The notes beneath the pieces were generated by a model. That model was not told the DNA's origin and did no database searches. It saw only the letters and a list, made by a program, of their open reading frames with translations. Positions 7,108 to 15,265 of a stretch of 56,381 nucleotides of DNA are shown piece by piece. Location of the stretch: NCBI GenBank assembly GCA_964406475.1, contig CAYORS010000003.1, positions 1-56,381 of the forward strand. Direction: 5' to 3'. Made by a program: the position numbers and the translations under genes. This stretch comes from JAQBQZ01 sp964406475. GTDB taxonomy: Bacteria > Patescibacteriota > Minisyncoccia > Phycocordibacterales > CAIRYW01. The first letter of the stretch is position 1, and each line of letters opens with the position of its first letter.

Positions 7108-7390
7108 TAAAATACCCTTACAAGGCCTCGAGGTGTGGGTACCATACCCGAGTACACCGTAGGAGCAAAAAACAAAGTTTTTTGAGAGAAAGTGTGGGAC
7201 ACTTTCGTGAGGGATTCGAAAGGATTTTCGGGACCCGGCCTAGTAAGGCTGGGTGAAAATCCAGGCGATAAGCTTAGAGTGCCCGAGAGGGCTTCGAGAA
7301 ATTCTTGGAGCGACGGCGATAAAATGTTCTTGACCGAATATCCCTCCGTCTTCAATTTACAAAATAAGGTCGACTCGTCATTTATATAAA
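7108..7390 (+). ncRNA. Candidate structured RNA of unknown class
   Basis: A chain of adjacent stable hairpins: GGTGT/GGGTA 7132-7141 with 7145-7158; 7166-7173 with 7177-7184; GAAAGTGT 7188-7195 with 7199-7206; GGATTTTC 7222-7229 with 7255-7262, enclosing CCCGGCC 7234-7240 with GGCTGGG 7247-7253; GCTTCGAG 7291-7298 with CTTGGAGC 7304-7311; GACGG 7312-7316 with 7346-7350. Three pairs in these stems are G-U wobbles on the plus strand and would be A-C mismatches on the minus strand, so the RNA reads rightward. TAAAAT at 7108-7113 could be a -10 box, which would put the start a little downstream. I cannot match it to tmRNA, RNase P, SRP or 6S RNA. Confidence 0.45.
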
Positions 7391-7393
7391 AAC

Positions 7394-7421
7394 CACCTCT
7401 AGCACGGAGTGCATAGAGGTG
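7394..7421 (-). terminator. Terminator of the 7429-7959 gene
   Basis: Stem CACCTCTA (7394-7401) with TAGAGGTG (7414-7421), continued by GCAC 7402-7405 with GTGC 7409-7412 around a 3-base loop. On the minus strand it is followed by GGTTTTTATAT, a good intrinsic terminator 8 bases after the stop codon at 7429. Confidence 0.75.
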
Positions 7422-7428
7422 ATGATGT

Positions 7429-7959
7429 TTAAGGTCGCCATTGCATACTTGGGTCATAAGCGAGGCGCATCCCCCACATGGTTGGACTGAATTGTCCATT
7501 GATATAGTAAAACGCACCCAAAGCTGTGGCAGCCACGCTGATAGCCAAAATTTCTTCAGAAAGATTTCTGAGAGAGCCTGTTACGGATTGATCCATGAGT
7601 CTTTTGAGAATTGTCCTGTTGGACGAATGCATTAAAAGTGGATTAATCCATGCCATACGCTCTGCAAGGATTTCTTCTTCTTTGAAGGGGAAATTTTGAA
7701 GGACTTCGTGCACATTCAGCATGGGGCCCTGAAGGGTAATCATGTTGCCAAGGCGGGTCATTTCCCAGTGCCTGCCGTTGATACGAAGCAAGCCGAGCTT
7801 TGCACATTCGAGCATAACAGTTAAGGTTTCTCGATTGGCAATATTTGCATGTAGATGTGAATTTGAAGAAAGAGCCCTCTGCAGGGCTCCGTAGTTTTCA
7901 TGGCGCCTAAGTAAAAATAGTGCCTGTTTGAAAAAAGGGTGCAGTATGTGTGAGTTCAT
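7429..7959 (-). CDS. Hypothetical protein, helical
   Basis: 176 residues that I do not recognise. Residues 1-75 (FKQALFLLRRHENYGALQRA, then MLECAKLGLLRINGRHWEMT) could be a winged-helix-like unit with a beta-hairpin at GLLRINGRHWEMTRLG, but that is a guess. The C-terminal third has a small hydrophobic stretch (AISVAATALGAFYYI) that is too short and polar-flanked to be a sure membrane helix. It stands alone between the structured-RNA region and a divergent membrane-protein gene, and ends in a clear terminator. Confidence 0.6.
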   Translation of the reverse strand: MNSHILHPFFKQALFLLRRHENYGALQRALSSNSHLHANIANRETLTVMLECAKLGLLRINGRHWEMTRLGNMITLQGPMLNVHEVLQNFPFKEEEILAERMAWINPLLMHSSNRTILKRLMDQSVTGSLRNLSEEILAISVAATALGAFYYINGQFSPTMWGMRLAYDPSMQWRP

Positions 7960-8180
7960 AAGAGAGCTATCTGGTGGAATAGTACTCCAAGATGCTTTAA
8001 AAATCTAGTCAGGCTTGCTTTTGGTAATAAGGGTCTTTTTCTGCTAAAATCTTTTTGTAACAAAAGATGAGTTCTTAATCGCCTTTATCTCCAACAAATC
8101 ATACTATCTCCACCAAAAGCACTACATTTACAAACTTCTAAAAATGAGTAGTCTTACTTCAGACTAACCAGCTCTTCATT

Positions 8181-8558
8181 ATGAAAATCTTTACTTCTGA
8201 ATACCAGTATTACGTCTGTTATTCGATTCTCTGTGTCGTGTATCCTGTCTCTTCGTCTCTTTGGCTCCTGTTCTGGCGCAATTGGAGAAGAACAGCAACA
8301 TGTGGGCAAGTCCAGAAAAGATATGCCTATCTACCAAAAACAAAACCTAGCACAATGATCGTGTTGGCAGTCGGACTTTTGGTAGTGATGCTCACAGTCC
8401 ATATGCTTCTCTTTTTATGGAATGTGAGTGAAATAAAAAAGGGTTTATGGATCGCATGGGTCGGATCAGGTTTCAATTGTTTAGGGATTCTGCTCATTCT
8501 CAAGCCCTTTGGAGTAATCGCATCAAGATGTCTGAAACCAAGAGGAAATGCTTCATAG
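8181..8558 (+). CDS. Small hypothetical membrane protein
   Basis: 125 residues with three likely membrane helices: about 10-31 (YYVCYSILCVVYPVSSSLWLLF), 59-81 (MIVLAVGLLVVMLTVHMLLFLW) and 88-110 (GLWIAWVGSGFNCLGILLIL). Basic loops (RNWRRTATCGQVQKR) suggest a cytoplasmic face between the first two. No family is recognised and no ribosome site is visible. Coding status is likely but not certain. Confidence 0.5.
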   Translation: MKIFTSEYQYYVCYSILCVVYPVSSSLWLLFWRNWRRTATCGQVQKRYAYLPKTKPSTMIVLAVGLLVVMLTVHMLLFLWNVSEIKKGLWIAWVGSGFNCLGILLILKPFGVIASRCLKPRGNAS

Positions 8559-8630
8559 ACAAAAGTTTTAACCCGCTTGCTGGTCTCTAGATCTGCGAGT
8601 GGTTTTTAAAATTTCATCCACTGAAAACTT

Positions 8631-9032
8631 CTATTTCCTCTCCGCCACCTCCGCTCGAGTGATAACACCTTTGGTGGCATTATAATAAAAATTCACAGGA
8701 ATCTTTTGCTCTAGCGACATCTTGAGTACAGCAAGTATCGCTGTATCTTCCTTGTCTACACAATATTTGCCTGCCATAGGGGGGAAGCTTGCGCAGTACA
8801 ATTCTCTGTATTCTTGAGAGTCACGAGTCACAGGTAAGGTGAGAAGTTCAAGGTGGGATACAGTTCCTGTCTGCATAAGAGAGCTGTCCTGTGAGTCTGC
8901 TTGTAGTGGTGGGGTGTTGTGAGATGAGTTAGTCATAGATCCTTTTATAAATAGATATGTTAATGATAACATAAAAACGACAAAACATAAGATGATGATA
9001 TGTTGCTTTTTCATATTATAATTATATGTCAT
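8631..9032 (-). CDS. Hypothetical protein with N-terminal membrane anchor
   Basis: 133 residues. A signal-anchor helix (IIILCFVVFMLSLTYLFI, about 11-28) is followed by a Ser/Thr/Gln-rich linker and an outside domain with two Cys (ELYCASFPPMAGKYCVD) that could pair. The end, VNFYYNATKGVITRAEVAERK, resembles short domains often seen in Parcubacteria secreted proteins, but no family can be named. The start may instead be ATG 9014 (MKKQHII), seven codons in; AAGG before ATG 9032 slightly favours the longer form. Confidence 0.6.
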   Translation of the reverse strand: MTYNYNMKKQHIIILCFVVFMLSLTYLFIKGSMTNSSHNTPPLQADSQDSSLMQTGTVSHLELLTLPVTRDSQEYRELYCASFPPMAGKYCVDKEDTAILAVLKMSLEQKIPVNFYYNATKGVITRAEVAERK

Positions 9033-9128
9033 CTAGCCTTTTATGTATAACATTGTCTCTAACTTTTTTCTTCGCAAGGGCTGTCTCTGTGGATATAATA
9101 TGTGTGATATAATTACACTCATAAATCA

Positions 9129-9887
9129 ATGATACAGAAAATATTTTTAGTAGTAATAGTTATTTTTTTTGTCGCATCTTATTTTTTAAGAGGGATATTT
9201 ATGGATTTATTTAATAAACAAACAAATCCTATGCTTGCTCATCAAGCGGAGGAGTATTATTCTGATTCAGTTTCAATAAAAATTGCTTCTGCAATACAGA
9301 AAGATGACATAGATCTATTGGAGGATTTAGTGAAATCTCCTGATTTTAAACCAGAAGATCATGGCAAGAGAGATGTTTCATTAATTTTGTGGGCAGCCTC
9401 TTTAGATAATATAAACGCTATATCTGTATTAATAAAAGCGGGTGTACCTGTCGATGATGTTATGGTATTTAATAGAATTAATATGAACATGGTATCAATT
9501 GCTGTTAGTTCTAGAAATCCTGAGTTTTTAAAAATTTTATTAGATGAGGGAGCAAATCCAAATGGTGTTGGAGATACAGAAGCGCCTCTAATAACCGCTA
9601 TTTTTGCAAAGAGATGGGATAGATTTGATCTTTTGATTAATAAAGGGGCGGATATTGAAAAACAAGATGATGCAGGAGTAACACCACTTATTCAACTTGC
9701 GCTAGTAAGTGAATATGAGCAAGTGTTAAAACTTTTAAAATTAGGTGCTAATCCAGAACATAAAACAATCTTGGGTATGTCGCTTCGTACAGTGATAGAC
9801 AAATTTCCACTAGATCTATCATCAGAAGCTGGTAAAGCTCAGCAAAGTGTTGTTGATTTTTTGAAAAAAAATAATTCGCAAGGGTAG
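9129..9887 (+). CDS. Membrane-anchored ankyrin-repeat protein
   Basis: 252 residues. A membrane helix at about 5-22 (IFLVVIVIFFVASYFLRGIF) anchors a domain of four or five ankyrin repeats: SLILWAASLDNINAISVLI, MVSIAVSSRNPEFLKILLDE, PLITAIFAKRWDRFDLLI and TPLIQLALVSEYEQVLKLL, with the loop motifs KAGVPVD, EGANPNG and KGADIEK. Ankyrin repeats bind partner proteins; the partner here is unknown. A TATAAT at about 9109 is roughly 15 bases before the ATG, so the leader would be very short. Confidence 0.85.
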   Translation: MIQKIFLVVIVIFFVASYFLRGIFMDLFNKQTNPMLAHQAEEYYSDSVSIKIASAIQKDDIDLLEDLVKSPDFKPEDHGKRDVSLILWAASLDNINAISVLIKAGVPVDDVMVFNRINMNMVSIAVSSRNPEFLKILLDEGANPNGVGDTEAPLITAIFAKRWDRFDLLINKGADIEKQDDAGVTPLIQLALVSEYEQVLKLLKLGANPEHKTILGMSLRTVIDKFPLDLSSEAGKAQQSVVDFLKKNNSQG

Positions 9888-9944
9888 CTTTTGTAGATTT
9901 ACAGTAGGTTTGCTCATTTAAAATATTAATGACATAATTCTTAT

Positions 9945-10616
9945 ATGAAAGATTTCTCCGGTAATCTTCTTTTGAAGAATAAATACACACCACTCACCGA
10001 CAGTCTAGTATTTATTGATTGTTCAATGGAAAAGATTGTGGAAAAATTTGTAGAGTGGCAAAAGAAGATTTTTTTATCGACAACTGTGCCCAAATCAATA
10101 GTGTGTAGTACTATAAATAGTTCTTCATTGGAGCAGTCACTCCAGAGTATGTCGCTTGTAAAAGAAGGACAGCCCAATAAGTTTTTGTTTATGGAGACAA
10201 AAAGTAATTGGACAGCATATTTTGAAAACGGGGTAGATGGAACAGACGGAATTTCATACCCTTCTTTTTTATCTAAACTACTGAATTGCAAAGTTATTCA
10301 CATTATGGCAGTTCCTCATAGTTCAAGTATTGAAGGTGCTTTATCTTTTGATCTATTCAGTAATAGAAATAAAGGATCTGATTTCTTAAATTTAGAGAGA
10401 AGTATTTCATTGATTCATGATTCAAAATGGCATTTTTATGCCAGTGGAGAACCTTTGAGTTTTGAGAAAGTAGAAGTGTATGATTCTGATTTTGTTACCG
10501 ATAAATTTACATTTGATATTCTATCTGAATATGCATTCAAGATGGGTATAAGTCCATTCGATATTGATTTTTACATTCCAGAAAAATCAATTTTAGTTGA
10601 AAGAGTGAGTATTTAA
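9945..10616 (+). CDS. Hypothetical protein
   Basis: 223 residues, soluble, mixed alpha/beta by eye, no signal peptide and no recognised family. It has several aromatic-rich beta-type stretches (KSNWTAYFENGVDG, SKWHFYASGEPLSF, ISPFDIDFYIP). The layout resembles some small immunity or adaptor proteins, but no motif supports that. It sits alone with about 60 bases upstream and 94 downstream; CATAAT just before the ATG could be a -10 box. Confidence 0.6.
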   Translation: MKDFSGNLLLKNKYTPLTDSLVFIDCSMEKIVEKFVEWQKKIFLSTTVPKSIVCSTINSSSLEQSLQSMSLVKEGQPNKFLFMETKSNWTAYFENGVDGTDGISYPSFLSKLLNCKVIHIMAVPHSSSIEGALSFDLFSNRNKGSDFLNLERSISLIHDSKWHFYASGEPLSFEKVEVYDSDFVTDKFTFDILSEYAFKMGISPFDIDFYIPEKSILVERVSI

Positions 10617-10710
10617 CGTTTCATAAAGACAACCCTTGCAAGTTTGCTCGTATAAAATGTATGTTATGATTTGTATATACACAGAAATTTAATAAAATAA
10701 TCATTTCTCA

Positions 10711-11370
10711 ATGAAAAATATTTTTAGAATTTTATTCGCTGTGATTTTGTTTTTGGTTGGAGTAACTGCTTTTGCAGAGTTATCTCTTTCTCAAGATGAC
10801 AAAGCACAGATCGCAAACAGTCTTGATACATTGGTTCAGGCAGTTAATGCAGGCGATGTGTCAAAAATCTCTCTTTTGCTTTCTTCAAGTGGTCAGGCGT
10901 TGTTACCCCAAATACAAGATAGAATAAGGGGAGGGGTCGCATATCAGCTTGACTATACCTCATTTGATAAACGTCTTGAAATAATTGATGCAAATCATAT
11001 CAAAGTCGAAGCAAAATTTGCTGCTTCAGGAGTTGGTTGGAAGACAAGTGGTCTCTCAACATATTTTGTTTTTGAGAAACAAGATAATCAGTGGCTTATT
11101 GCTGATACGGATTTTTACAAAAAGCTAGGATCTGATTATGTTGTCGGGGTATTAAAATGGGTCTTCATAATCACAGGTCCAATATTTCTTTTCATGTTCA
11201 TCTTTTGGCTTTGGATGTTGATTGATTGCCTAAAAAGAGAATTTAAAGATAAAGCTTTGTGGGTTGTGTTACTTTTTGTTTTCAATTTTATTGCTGCATT
11301 GTTGTATTACTTCATCGTCAAACGTAAAAACATATCTAATACGACAACTCCTGAATTTAAAGTGCAGTAA
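10711..11370 (+). CDS. Secreted/membrane protein with NTF2-like domain and C-terminal PLDc_N-like helices
   Basis: 219 residues. A signal peptide (residues 1-22, LFAVILFLVGVTAFA) precedes an outside domain of about 120 residues. Its pattern (LDTLVQAVNAGDVSKISLLL, later YFVFEKQDNQWLIADTDFY) fits a SnoaL/NTF2-like cone fold. Two C-terminal helices (WVFIITGPIFLFMFIFWLWML and ALWVVLLFVFNFIAALLYYFI), with DCLKREFKDKA between and VKRK after, match the PLDc_N/phospholipase-D N-terminal membrane domain. Function unknown. The next gene starts 17 bases downstream, so the two may be co-transcribed. Confidence 0.7.
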   Translation: MKNIFRILFAVILFLVGVTAFAELSLSQDDKAQIANSLDTLVQAVNAGDVSKISLLLSSSGQALLPQIQDRIRGGVAYQLDYTSFDKRLEIIDANHIKVEAKFAASGVGWKTSGLSTYFVFEKQDNQWLIADTDFYKKLGSDYVVGVLKWVFIITGPIFLFMFIFWLWMLIDCLKREFKDKALWVVLLFVFNFIAALLYYFIVKRKNISNTTTPEFKVQ

Positions 11371-11387
11371 AGATTCTAATAAAATTT

Positions 11388-12023
11388 ATGTCATTAAGTG
11401 AACAGTCAGAGAAGAAATGGTTCGGCGACCTGTCTTTGTTGTCGCTTTTGTGTTCGAATGCTGCAACGATCTTTTTTGCAATAACAGAAAACTGGAATTT
11501 GTCGACTGTGATGTGGGTGTACTGGTTTCAAAGTGTAATCATTGGATTTTTTAATTTTGTAAGAATTCTTGGGCTCAAAGAATTCTCTACCGAAGGTTTT
11601 AAGATAAATGGAAAGCCTGCAGCGCCCACACAACAGACAAAATTTTTCACAGCATTTTTCTTTTTGATTCACTTTGGAATTTTTCATCTTGTGTATTTCA
11701 TATTTCTTTTGACAGGAGCTATGACCAAGATATATGGCAGCACTCCAGGTACAACTGAATTAAAATACATTGGATTAACTGCAGTGCTTTTTTTCTTAAA
11801 CCATCTTTTTTCTTATTTTTATAATAAGCCTCGAGATACCAAAAAACAAAACATCGGATCACTTATGTTTTATCCTTATGCGAGAATTATTCCAATGCAT
11901 TTAACAATTATTCTTGGTTTCAAATTCGGTAATGTGTTACCACTGTTTCTTGTACTCAAAACTTTTGCAGACCTTGTGATGCATATTATGGAGCACAATG
12001 TTTTGAGAAAGGGAGAGGAGTAA
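11388..12023 (+). CDS. DUF6498-like membrane protein
   Basis: 211 residues with five or six membrane helices. Features such as NAATIFFAITENWNLSTVMWVYWFQSVIIGFFNF at the start and a late HIMEH near the end fit the DUF6498 family, whose function is unknown. A conserved-looking His (HFGIFHLVYFIF) lies in the third helix. It follows the PLDc_N-like gene closely and precedes two more membrane-protein genes, so a membrane-related operon is likely. Confidence 0.65.
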   Translation: MSLSEQSEKKWFGDLSLLSLLCSNAATIFFAITENWNLSTVMWVYWFQSVIIGFFNFVRILGLKEFSTEGFKINGKPAAPTQQTKFFTAFFFLIHFGIFHLVYFIFLLTGAMTKIYGSTPGTTELKYIGLTAVLFFLNHLFSYFYNKPRDTKKQNIGSLMFYPYARIIPMHLTIILGFKFGNVLPLFLVLKTFADLVMHIMEHNVLRKGEE

Positions 12024-12041
12024 TCTTTCTTTTATGTTATT

Positions 12042-12275
12042 ATGTATCATATGATTTCTATTGATACAATCAACGGTTTGGAGGTGTTCAAATACATATG
12101 GATTGTTTTTGTGCTTTTTTGGATTATTGTTTTTGGAGTTTCTTCTGCACTTATCTATCATTGGGTCAAATATACTCAGATAGGGACCATTGGGTTTCGT
12201 ATATCACAGCTTATTTACATAGGCGGCATTATATTTCTTTTCTTTTTGTCTTTTTTCTTTTTTGTTAATATATAA
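12042..12275 (+). CDS. Small two-helix membrane protein
   Basis: 77 residues, almost all in two membrane helices (about 17-40 and 53-76) with a short basic loop. No family is recognised. The start could be ATG 12051 (MISID), three codons in. The stop is three bases before the next ATG, so translation is probably coupled with the PH-domain protein. Confidence 0.55.
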   Translation: MYHMISIDTINGLEVFKYIWIVFVLFWIIVFGVSSALIYHWVKYTQIGTIGFRISQLIYIGGIIFLFFLSFFFFVNI

Positions 12276-12278
12276 GAT

Positions 12279-12800
12279 ATGATCAATCTTGAAGAAGGTG
12301 AATACATTGTGACAAAAGTGCGAAAGCATTGGTGGGGTATTTTGGTGTGGAGTACCAGTCTTGTAGTTTTGGGATTTCTACCTTTGCTTTTCGGGATACT
12401 TTTTTTTGAAGTTTCGTTGCTCTCGGATCCTCATATGGTGAATCTTTTTGGTCTTGGATATACGGTCTGGGTGACTATTTTGTGGGTTTTGTTTTTTGTG
12501 GATTGGACAGATTATTATCTTGATGTATGGGTAGTGACTAACAAGAGGGTTGTTGATATTGATCATATAGGACTTTTTTCTCGTGATGTATCAACTGTGC
12601 GTCTTGATGATATTGAAGACATTACCACAGAGCTTCATGGGGTGATATCTACTCTTTTGAAATTTGGTACTATTACATTACAAACAGCAGGTTCTCGAAA
12701 TGAATTTTATTTGAGAAATGCAAAAAATCCTGAACATGCAAAAACAATTATTTATGGATTAATAAGTGATGTAAAAGACAAATCAATCAACAATGATTAA
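12279..12800 (+). CDS. Membrane-anchored bacterial PH-domain protein
   Basis: 173 residues. Two membrane helices (about 19-43 and 56-76) precede a bPH2-type pleckstrin-homology domain with the usual VVTNKRVVDIDHIGLFSRD start and VRLDDIEDITTELHG continuation, then TLQTAGSRNEFYLRNAKNP. YdbS/YdbT-like proteins carry this layout; the role is not known in detail. It overlaps radC by eight bases. Confidence 0.8.
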   Translation: MINLEEGEYIVTKVRKHWWGILVWSTSLVVLGFLPLLFGILFFEVSLLSDPHMVNLFGLGYTVWVTILWVLFFVDWTDYYLDVWVVTNKRVVDIDHIGLFSRDVSTVRLDDIEDITTELHGVISTLLKFGTITLQTAGSRNEFYLRNAKNPEHAKTIIYGLISDVKDKSINND

Positions 12801-13545
12801 AACAAAAACAAAAAAGCAATACATAATTACAGACTCTCATCTGTATCTTGATAAAAAACCAGAAGACAAAAAATACGTTCTTACAATACGTGATCTACCT
12901 CAAGATCAGAAACCTCGCGAGAAGATGCTTGCGTATGGCGTTTCGACACTCACCACTCAAGAGCTTTTGGCACTTGTTCTCAATTCAGGAAGCAAAAAAG
13001 AAGGGATCTTGGAGATGGCAGGAAGAATTCTTAAAGACTACGGCGAAAAAACTTTTGCGGGCAAAGTTGACCCAGAGAAGCTCGCTTCGGATCTCGACAT
13101 CCCACTTCTCAAAGCAATGCAGATTGTTGCATGTTTCGAATTGGGGCGGAGGTTTTTTGAAAAGAAATCATCTCAAATGCCTACACTTCGTACCGCACAG
13201 GACGTCTTCGAGTATCTTGCTGATATGCGCTCACTTCCAAAAGAGCATCTTCGAGGTCTTTATCTCAACTCTCATTTCAAGCTCATTCACGATGAGGTAG
13301 TCTCGATTGGGACTATAGATGCTAATATTATTCATCCGCGTGAGGTGTTTCGTCCTGCGCTTGAGTACGGAGCTGTTGCTCTTATATTGGCACACAATCA
13401 TCCGTCAGGAAGTACTCATCCAAGTGATGCAGACAGGGCGGTCACAGATCAGCTTATTGAAGCAGGGAAGATTATGGGGGTTCGACTTCTTGATCATATT
13501 ATTATATGTAAAGATACGTTTGGAAGGGTGGAGGCTGATTATTAA
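12793..13545 (+). CDS. radC: RadC family JAB-domain protein
   Basis: 250 residues. The N-terminal part has the helix-hairpin-helix-like region of RadC (PREKMLAYGVSTLTTQELLALVL). The C-terminal JAMM/JAB metalloprotease-like motif is complete: AHNHPSGSTHPSDAD around residues 203-217, with an upstream Glu (NSHFKLIHDEVVSIG). RadC/YeeS proteins are often linked to mobile or repair loci, but the biochemical role is unsettled and the original DNA-repair assignment in E. coli was wrong. It overlaps the upstream PH-domain gene by eight bases. Confidence 0.92.
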   Translation: MIKTKTKKQYIITDSHLYLDKKPEDKKYVLTIRDLPQDQKPREKMLAYGVSTLTTQELLALVLNSGSKKEGILEMAGRILKDYGEKTFAGKVDPEKLASDLDIPLLKAMQIVACFELGRRFFEKKSSQMPTLRTAQDVFEYLADMRSLPKEHLRGLYLNSHFKLIHDEVVSIGTIDANIIHPREVFRPALEYGAVALILAHNHPSGSTHPSDADRAVTDQLIEAGKIMGVRLLDHIIICKDTFGRVEADY

Positions 13546-13558
13546 TAATTAAAATAAT

Positions 13559-13861
13559 ATGAAGAAAAAAGAAGAAAGGTATTATCTTGTTGAGACTAAT
13601 GTTGTAGTTCAAGAGTCGGGAGTGTCGATGTTCAAGCTTCTCCGAGAAGAAGATTTTTCACGAGATTTTACTCAGCAGTATCACGATGATGTCAAAGAAC
13701 TCATCAAAGCAAAACTTGCTCTCCTCACAAAGCAATATAATGTTCCAAGTAAAGAAACAAAACGACTCGAAGATCTTATTGAGGAGCTTGTACACGTGAA
13801 TGAAATACTTGTGACATATGATTACAACGATCCTCAGATTAAAAAAATTTTAGAAAAATAG
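13559..13861 (+). CDS. Hypothetical helical protein
   Basis: 100 residues. A short beta-like start (RYYLVETNVVVQESGVSMFKLL) is followed by two charged helices (DDVKELIKAKLALLTKQY and RLEDLIEELVHVNEILV), probably an antiparallel hairpin. No family is recognised. It sits between radC (13 bases) and the first anchored PsbP-like protein (1 base), so it is probably co-transcribed with both. Confidence 0.6.
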   Translation: MKKKEERYYLVETNVVVQESGVSMFKLLREEDFSRDFTQQYHDDVKELIKAKLALLTKQYNVPSKETKRLEDLIEELVHVNEILVTYDYNDPQIKKILEK

Positions 13862-13862
13862 T

Positions 13863-13937
13863 ATGGCAATAATTTGGAACAAAGTAACTTGGTATTCTAA
13901 ACTTCTTGCAGTTATTGTGTTTGTAGGCACTATTTGG
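13863..13937 (+). repeat. Anchor cassette, copy A
   Basis: The first ~75 bases of the gene, encoding the membrane anchor, are nearly identical to 15543-15617 and 16671-16745, whereas the remaining domains of the three genes are widely diverged. Confidence 0.8.
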
Positions 13938-14972
13938 CTAGGAATGAATTTTTGGGACGAGTATAAAGAAATAGAAAAAGTAACTAAAGAAACAAGTATT
14001 ATTCAAGAGAGATTTGGTTTAAATCTAGAAAATACAATTACTCCTTCACAAAAACAAAAAATTGAGTTTGGTAATCAGAATATAACAGAAGATGATATTA
14101 AAAATGGGGAGTATGCGGTATGGAATAATAGTGAAGTTATTAAATTCAAGGATGGCAAATATGAAAATAATACAGAAATGATACTTTCCACGATGTCTAA
14201 ACCAATCATTACTGATCTCAATGGTGACGGAGTGAATGAAGGTGTTGTGAGTGTTGTCACATCAAGAGCAGACTCAATGCAGGAATTGTTTTTCGTATCC
14301 AAAAAAAATGATCACATTTATACTTATGTAGTTGTTATTCCTACCGAAAATAGTGATACAGTTAGAAATATAAAAAATATAAGGGTAGACAAAGGTGTAG
14401 TCGCTCTAGATCTTGATATTTTAAGTCCCTCTGATCCACATTGTTGCCCGTCGATTAGTGGTGAGTACAAGTTTACCATTAGAGATGGTATACTGGTAAA
14501 AGTCGATGCTGATAATCTAAAGTGGAAAACATATCAGAATGAAAAGTATGCATATCAAATTGATTATCCGGGAAATTACTCTATCTTTGAAGATACAGAT
14601 GAGGTAAAAGAAAAAGTTATTCCTGTAACAAAAGATAGTTCCTATGTTTATCTTGTCCCGACAGACGGTATACGATTTTTCTTTTGTTGCGAACCTGGTT
14701 TCATATTGATTAATTCTATTTATGATCCAAAAAACGAGAATCTATCAAAATGGATAGAGAAAAATGAGAATAGGTTGCAGACTACTAATAACCTTCTTGA
14801 ACCTAGTAAATATGTTACTTTTGCAGGTGAAAAAACATATACTTCCTCAGGCAGTGAGTATGGTACGTTCAGCGTCTTTATGTTTAATCACAACAATGTT
14901 TCTTACAAAGTGGAAGTAGTTAATATGGATGATGAGTATAATATTCTCTCTACTTTCAAATTCACAAAGTAA
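13863..14972 (+). CDS. Anchored PsbP-like protein, copy A, with an FG-GAP-like insert
   Basis: 369 residues. The N-terminal anchor (IIWNKVTWYSKLLAVIVFVG, then TIWLG) is shared almost base for base with two later genes. Residues about 60-205 carry a metal-binding-type loop (ITDLNGDGVNEGVVSVV), like FG-GAP or dockerin-type repeats. The C-terminal half (KWKTYQNEKYAYQIDYPGNYSIF) is a PsbP/Mog1-like domain ending in NILSTFKFTK. Such proteins are common in Parcubacteria, anchored outside the membrane, with unknown function. It differs from its paralogues by the inserted middle domain. The CCPS and FFCCEPG Cys pairs may form disulphides. Confidence 0.7.
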   Translation: MAIIWNKVTWYSKLLAVIVFVGTIWLGMNFWDEYKEIEKVTKETSIIQERFGLNLENTITPSQKQKIEFGNQNITEDDIKNGEYAVWNNSEVIKFKDGKYENNTEMILSTMSKPIITDLNGDGVNEGVVSVVTSRADSMQELFFVSKKNDHIYTYVVVIPTENSDTVRNIKNIRVDKGVVALDLDILSPSDPHCCPSISGEYKFTIRDGILVKVDADNLKWKTYQNEKYAYQIDYPGNYSIFEDTDEVKEKVIPVTKDSSYVYLVPTDGIRFFFCCEPGFILINSIYDPKNENLSKWIEKNENRLQTTNNLLEPSKYVTFAGEKTYTSSGSEYGTFSVFMFNHNNVSYKVEVVNMDDEYNILSTFKFTK

Positions 14973-14973
14973 T

Positions 14974-15011
14974 TTGACAAAGTAGCTACTTTGGCTATAA
15001 TAGCTATTATA
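14974..15011 (+). promoter_or_regulatory. Toxin-antitoxin promoter with two 16-bp palindromic operators
   Basis: TTGACA (14974-14979), a 16-base spacer and TATAAT (14996-15001) form a near-consensus promoter. A perfect 16-bp palindrome (14978-14993, core GTAGCTAC) fills the spacer. A second one (14996-15011, core ATAGCTAT) covers the -10 box and reaches the A of the antitoxin start codon. Their centres are 18 bases apart and both contain TAGCTA. This layout fits cooperative autorepression by a Phd/YefM antitoxin and its toxin complex. The -10 box ends 9 bases before the ATG, so the message is probably leaderless. Confidence 0.85.
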
Positions 15012-15265
15012 TGACACAAACAACATTTTCAGCCAAAGAGGCAAAAAACAACTTCGGGCGACTTCTCGATGAAGCGCGCGTCGGCCCTGTTTCAATAGAA
15101 AAAAACGGTAGAAAGGTGGCTGTACTACTTTCGACTGAGGAATATAAGAAGTTTGAAGAAATGGAGGATGCAATTTGGATTAAAAAAGCCAACGAGGCAG
15201 CCAAGGAAGGATTTCTTGGTGCGAGTGAAAGTGCTAAATTTATTCAAAATATTTTGAATGAATAA
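15011..15265 (+). CDS. Phd/YefM-family antitoxin
   Basis: 84 residues. The N-terminus (TFSAKEAKNNFGRLLDEARVG, then PVSIEKNGRKVAVLLSTEEYKK) is the Phd/YefM DNA-binding fold. The C-terminal tail (KEGFLGASESAKFIQNIL) would wrap and block the toxin. The stop codon overlaps the toxin start by one base (TAATG), ensuring coupled synthesis. It presumably represses its own promoter through the two palindromes just upstream. The pair is inserted between two paralogous anchored proteins. Confidence 0.92.
   Translation: MTQTTFSAKEAKNNFGRLLDEARVGPVSIEKNGRKVAVLLSTEEYKKFEEMEDAIWIKKANEAAKEGFLGASESAKFIQNILNE

Noticed and set aside
7208..7220. A tRNA T-arm-like GGGATTCGAA
   Set aside because: No matching acceptor stem or anticodon arm can be built around it; no tRNA was found in the window.
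7108..7390. tmRNA or RNase P RNA as the identity of the structured RNA
   Set aside because: No tRNA-like ends with CCA, no tag reading frame of the usual kind, and neither conserved strand of the RNase P P4 core was found.
7107..7517. A 136-codon frame on the minus strand
   Set aside because: It overlaps the stem-loop-rich region and the 7429-7959 gene, crosses that gene's terminator, and has no family resemblance.
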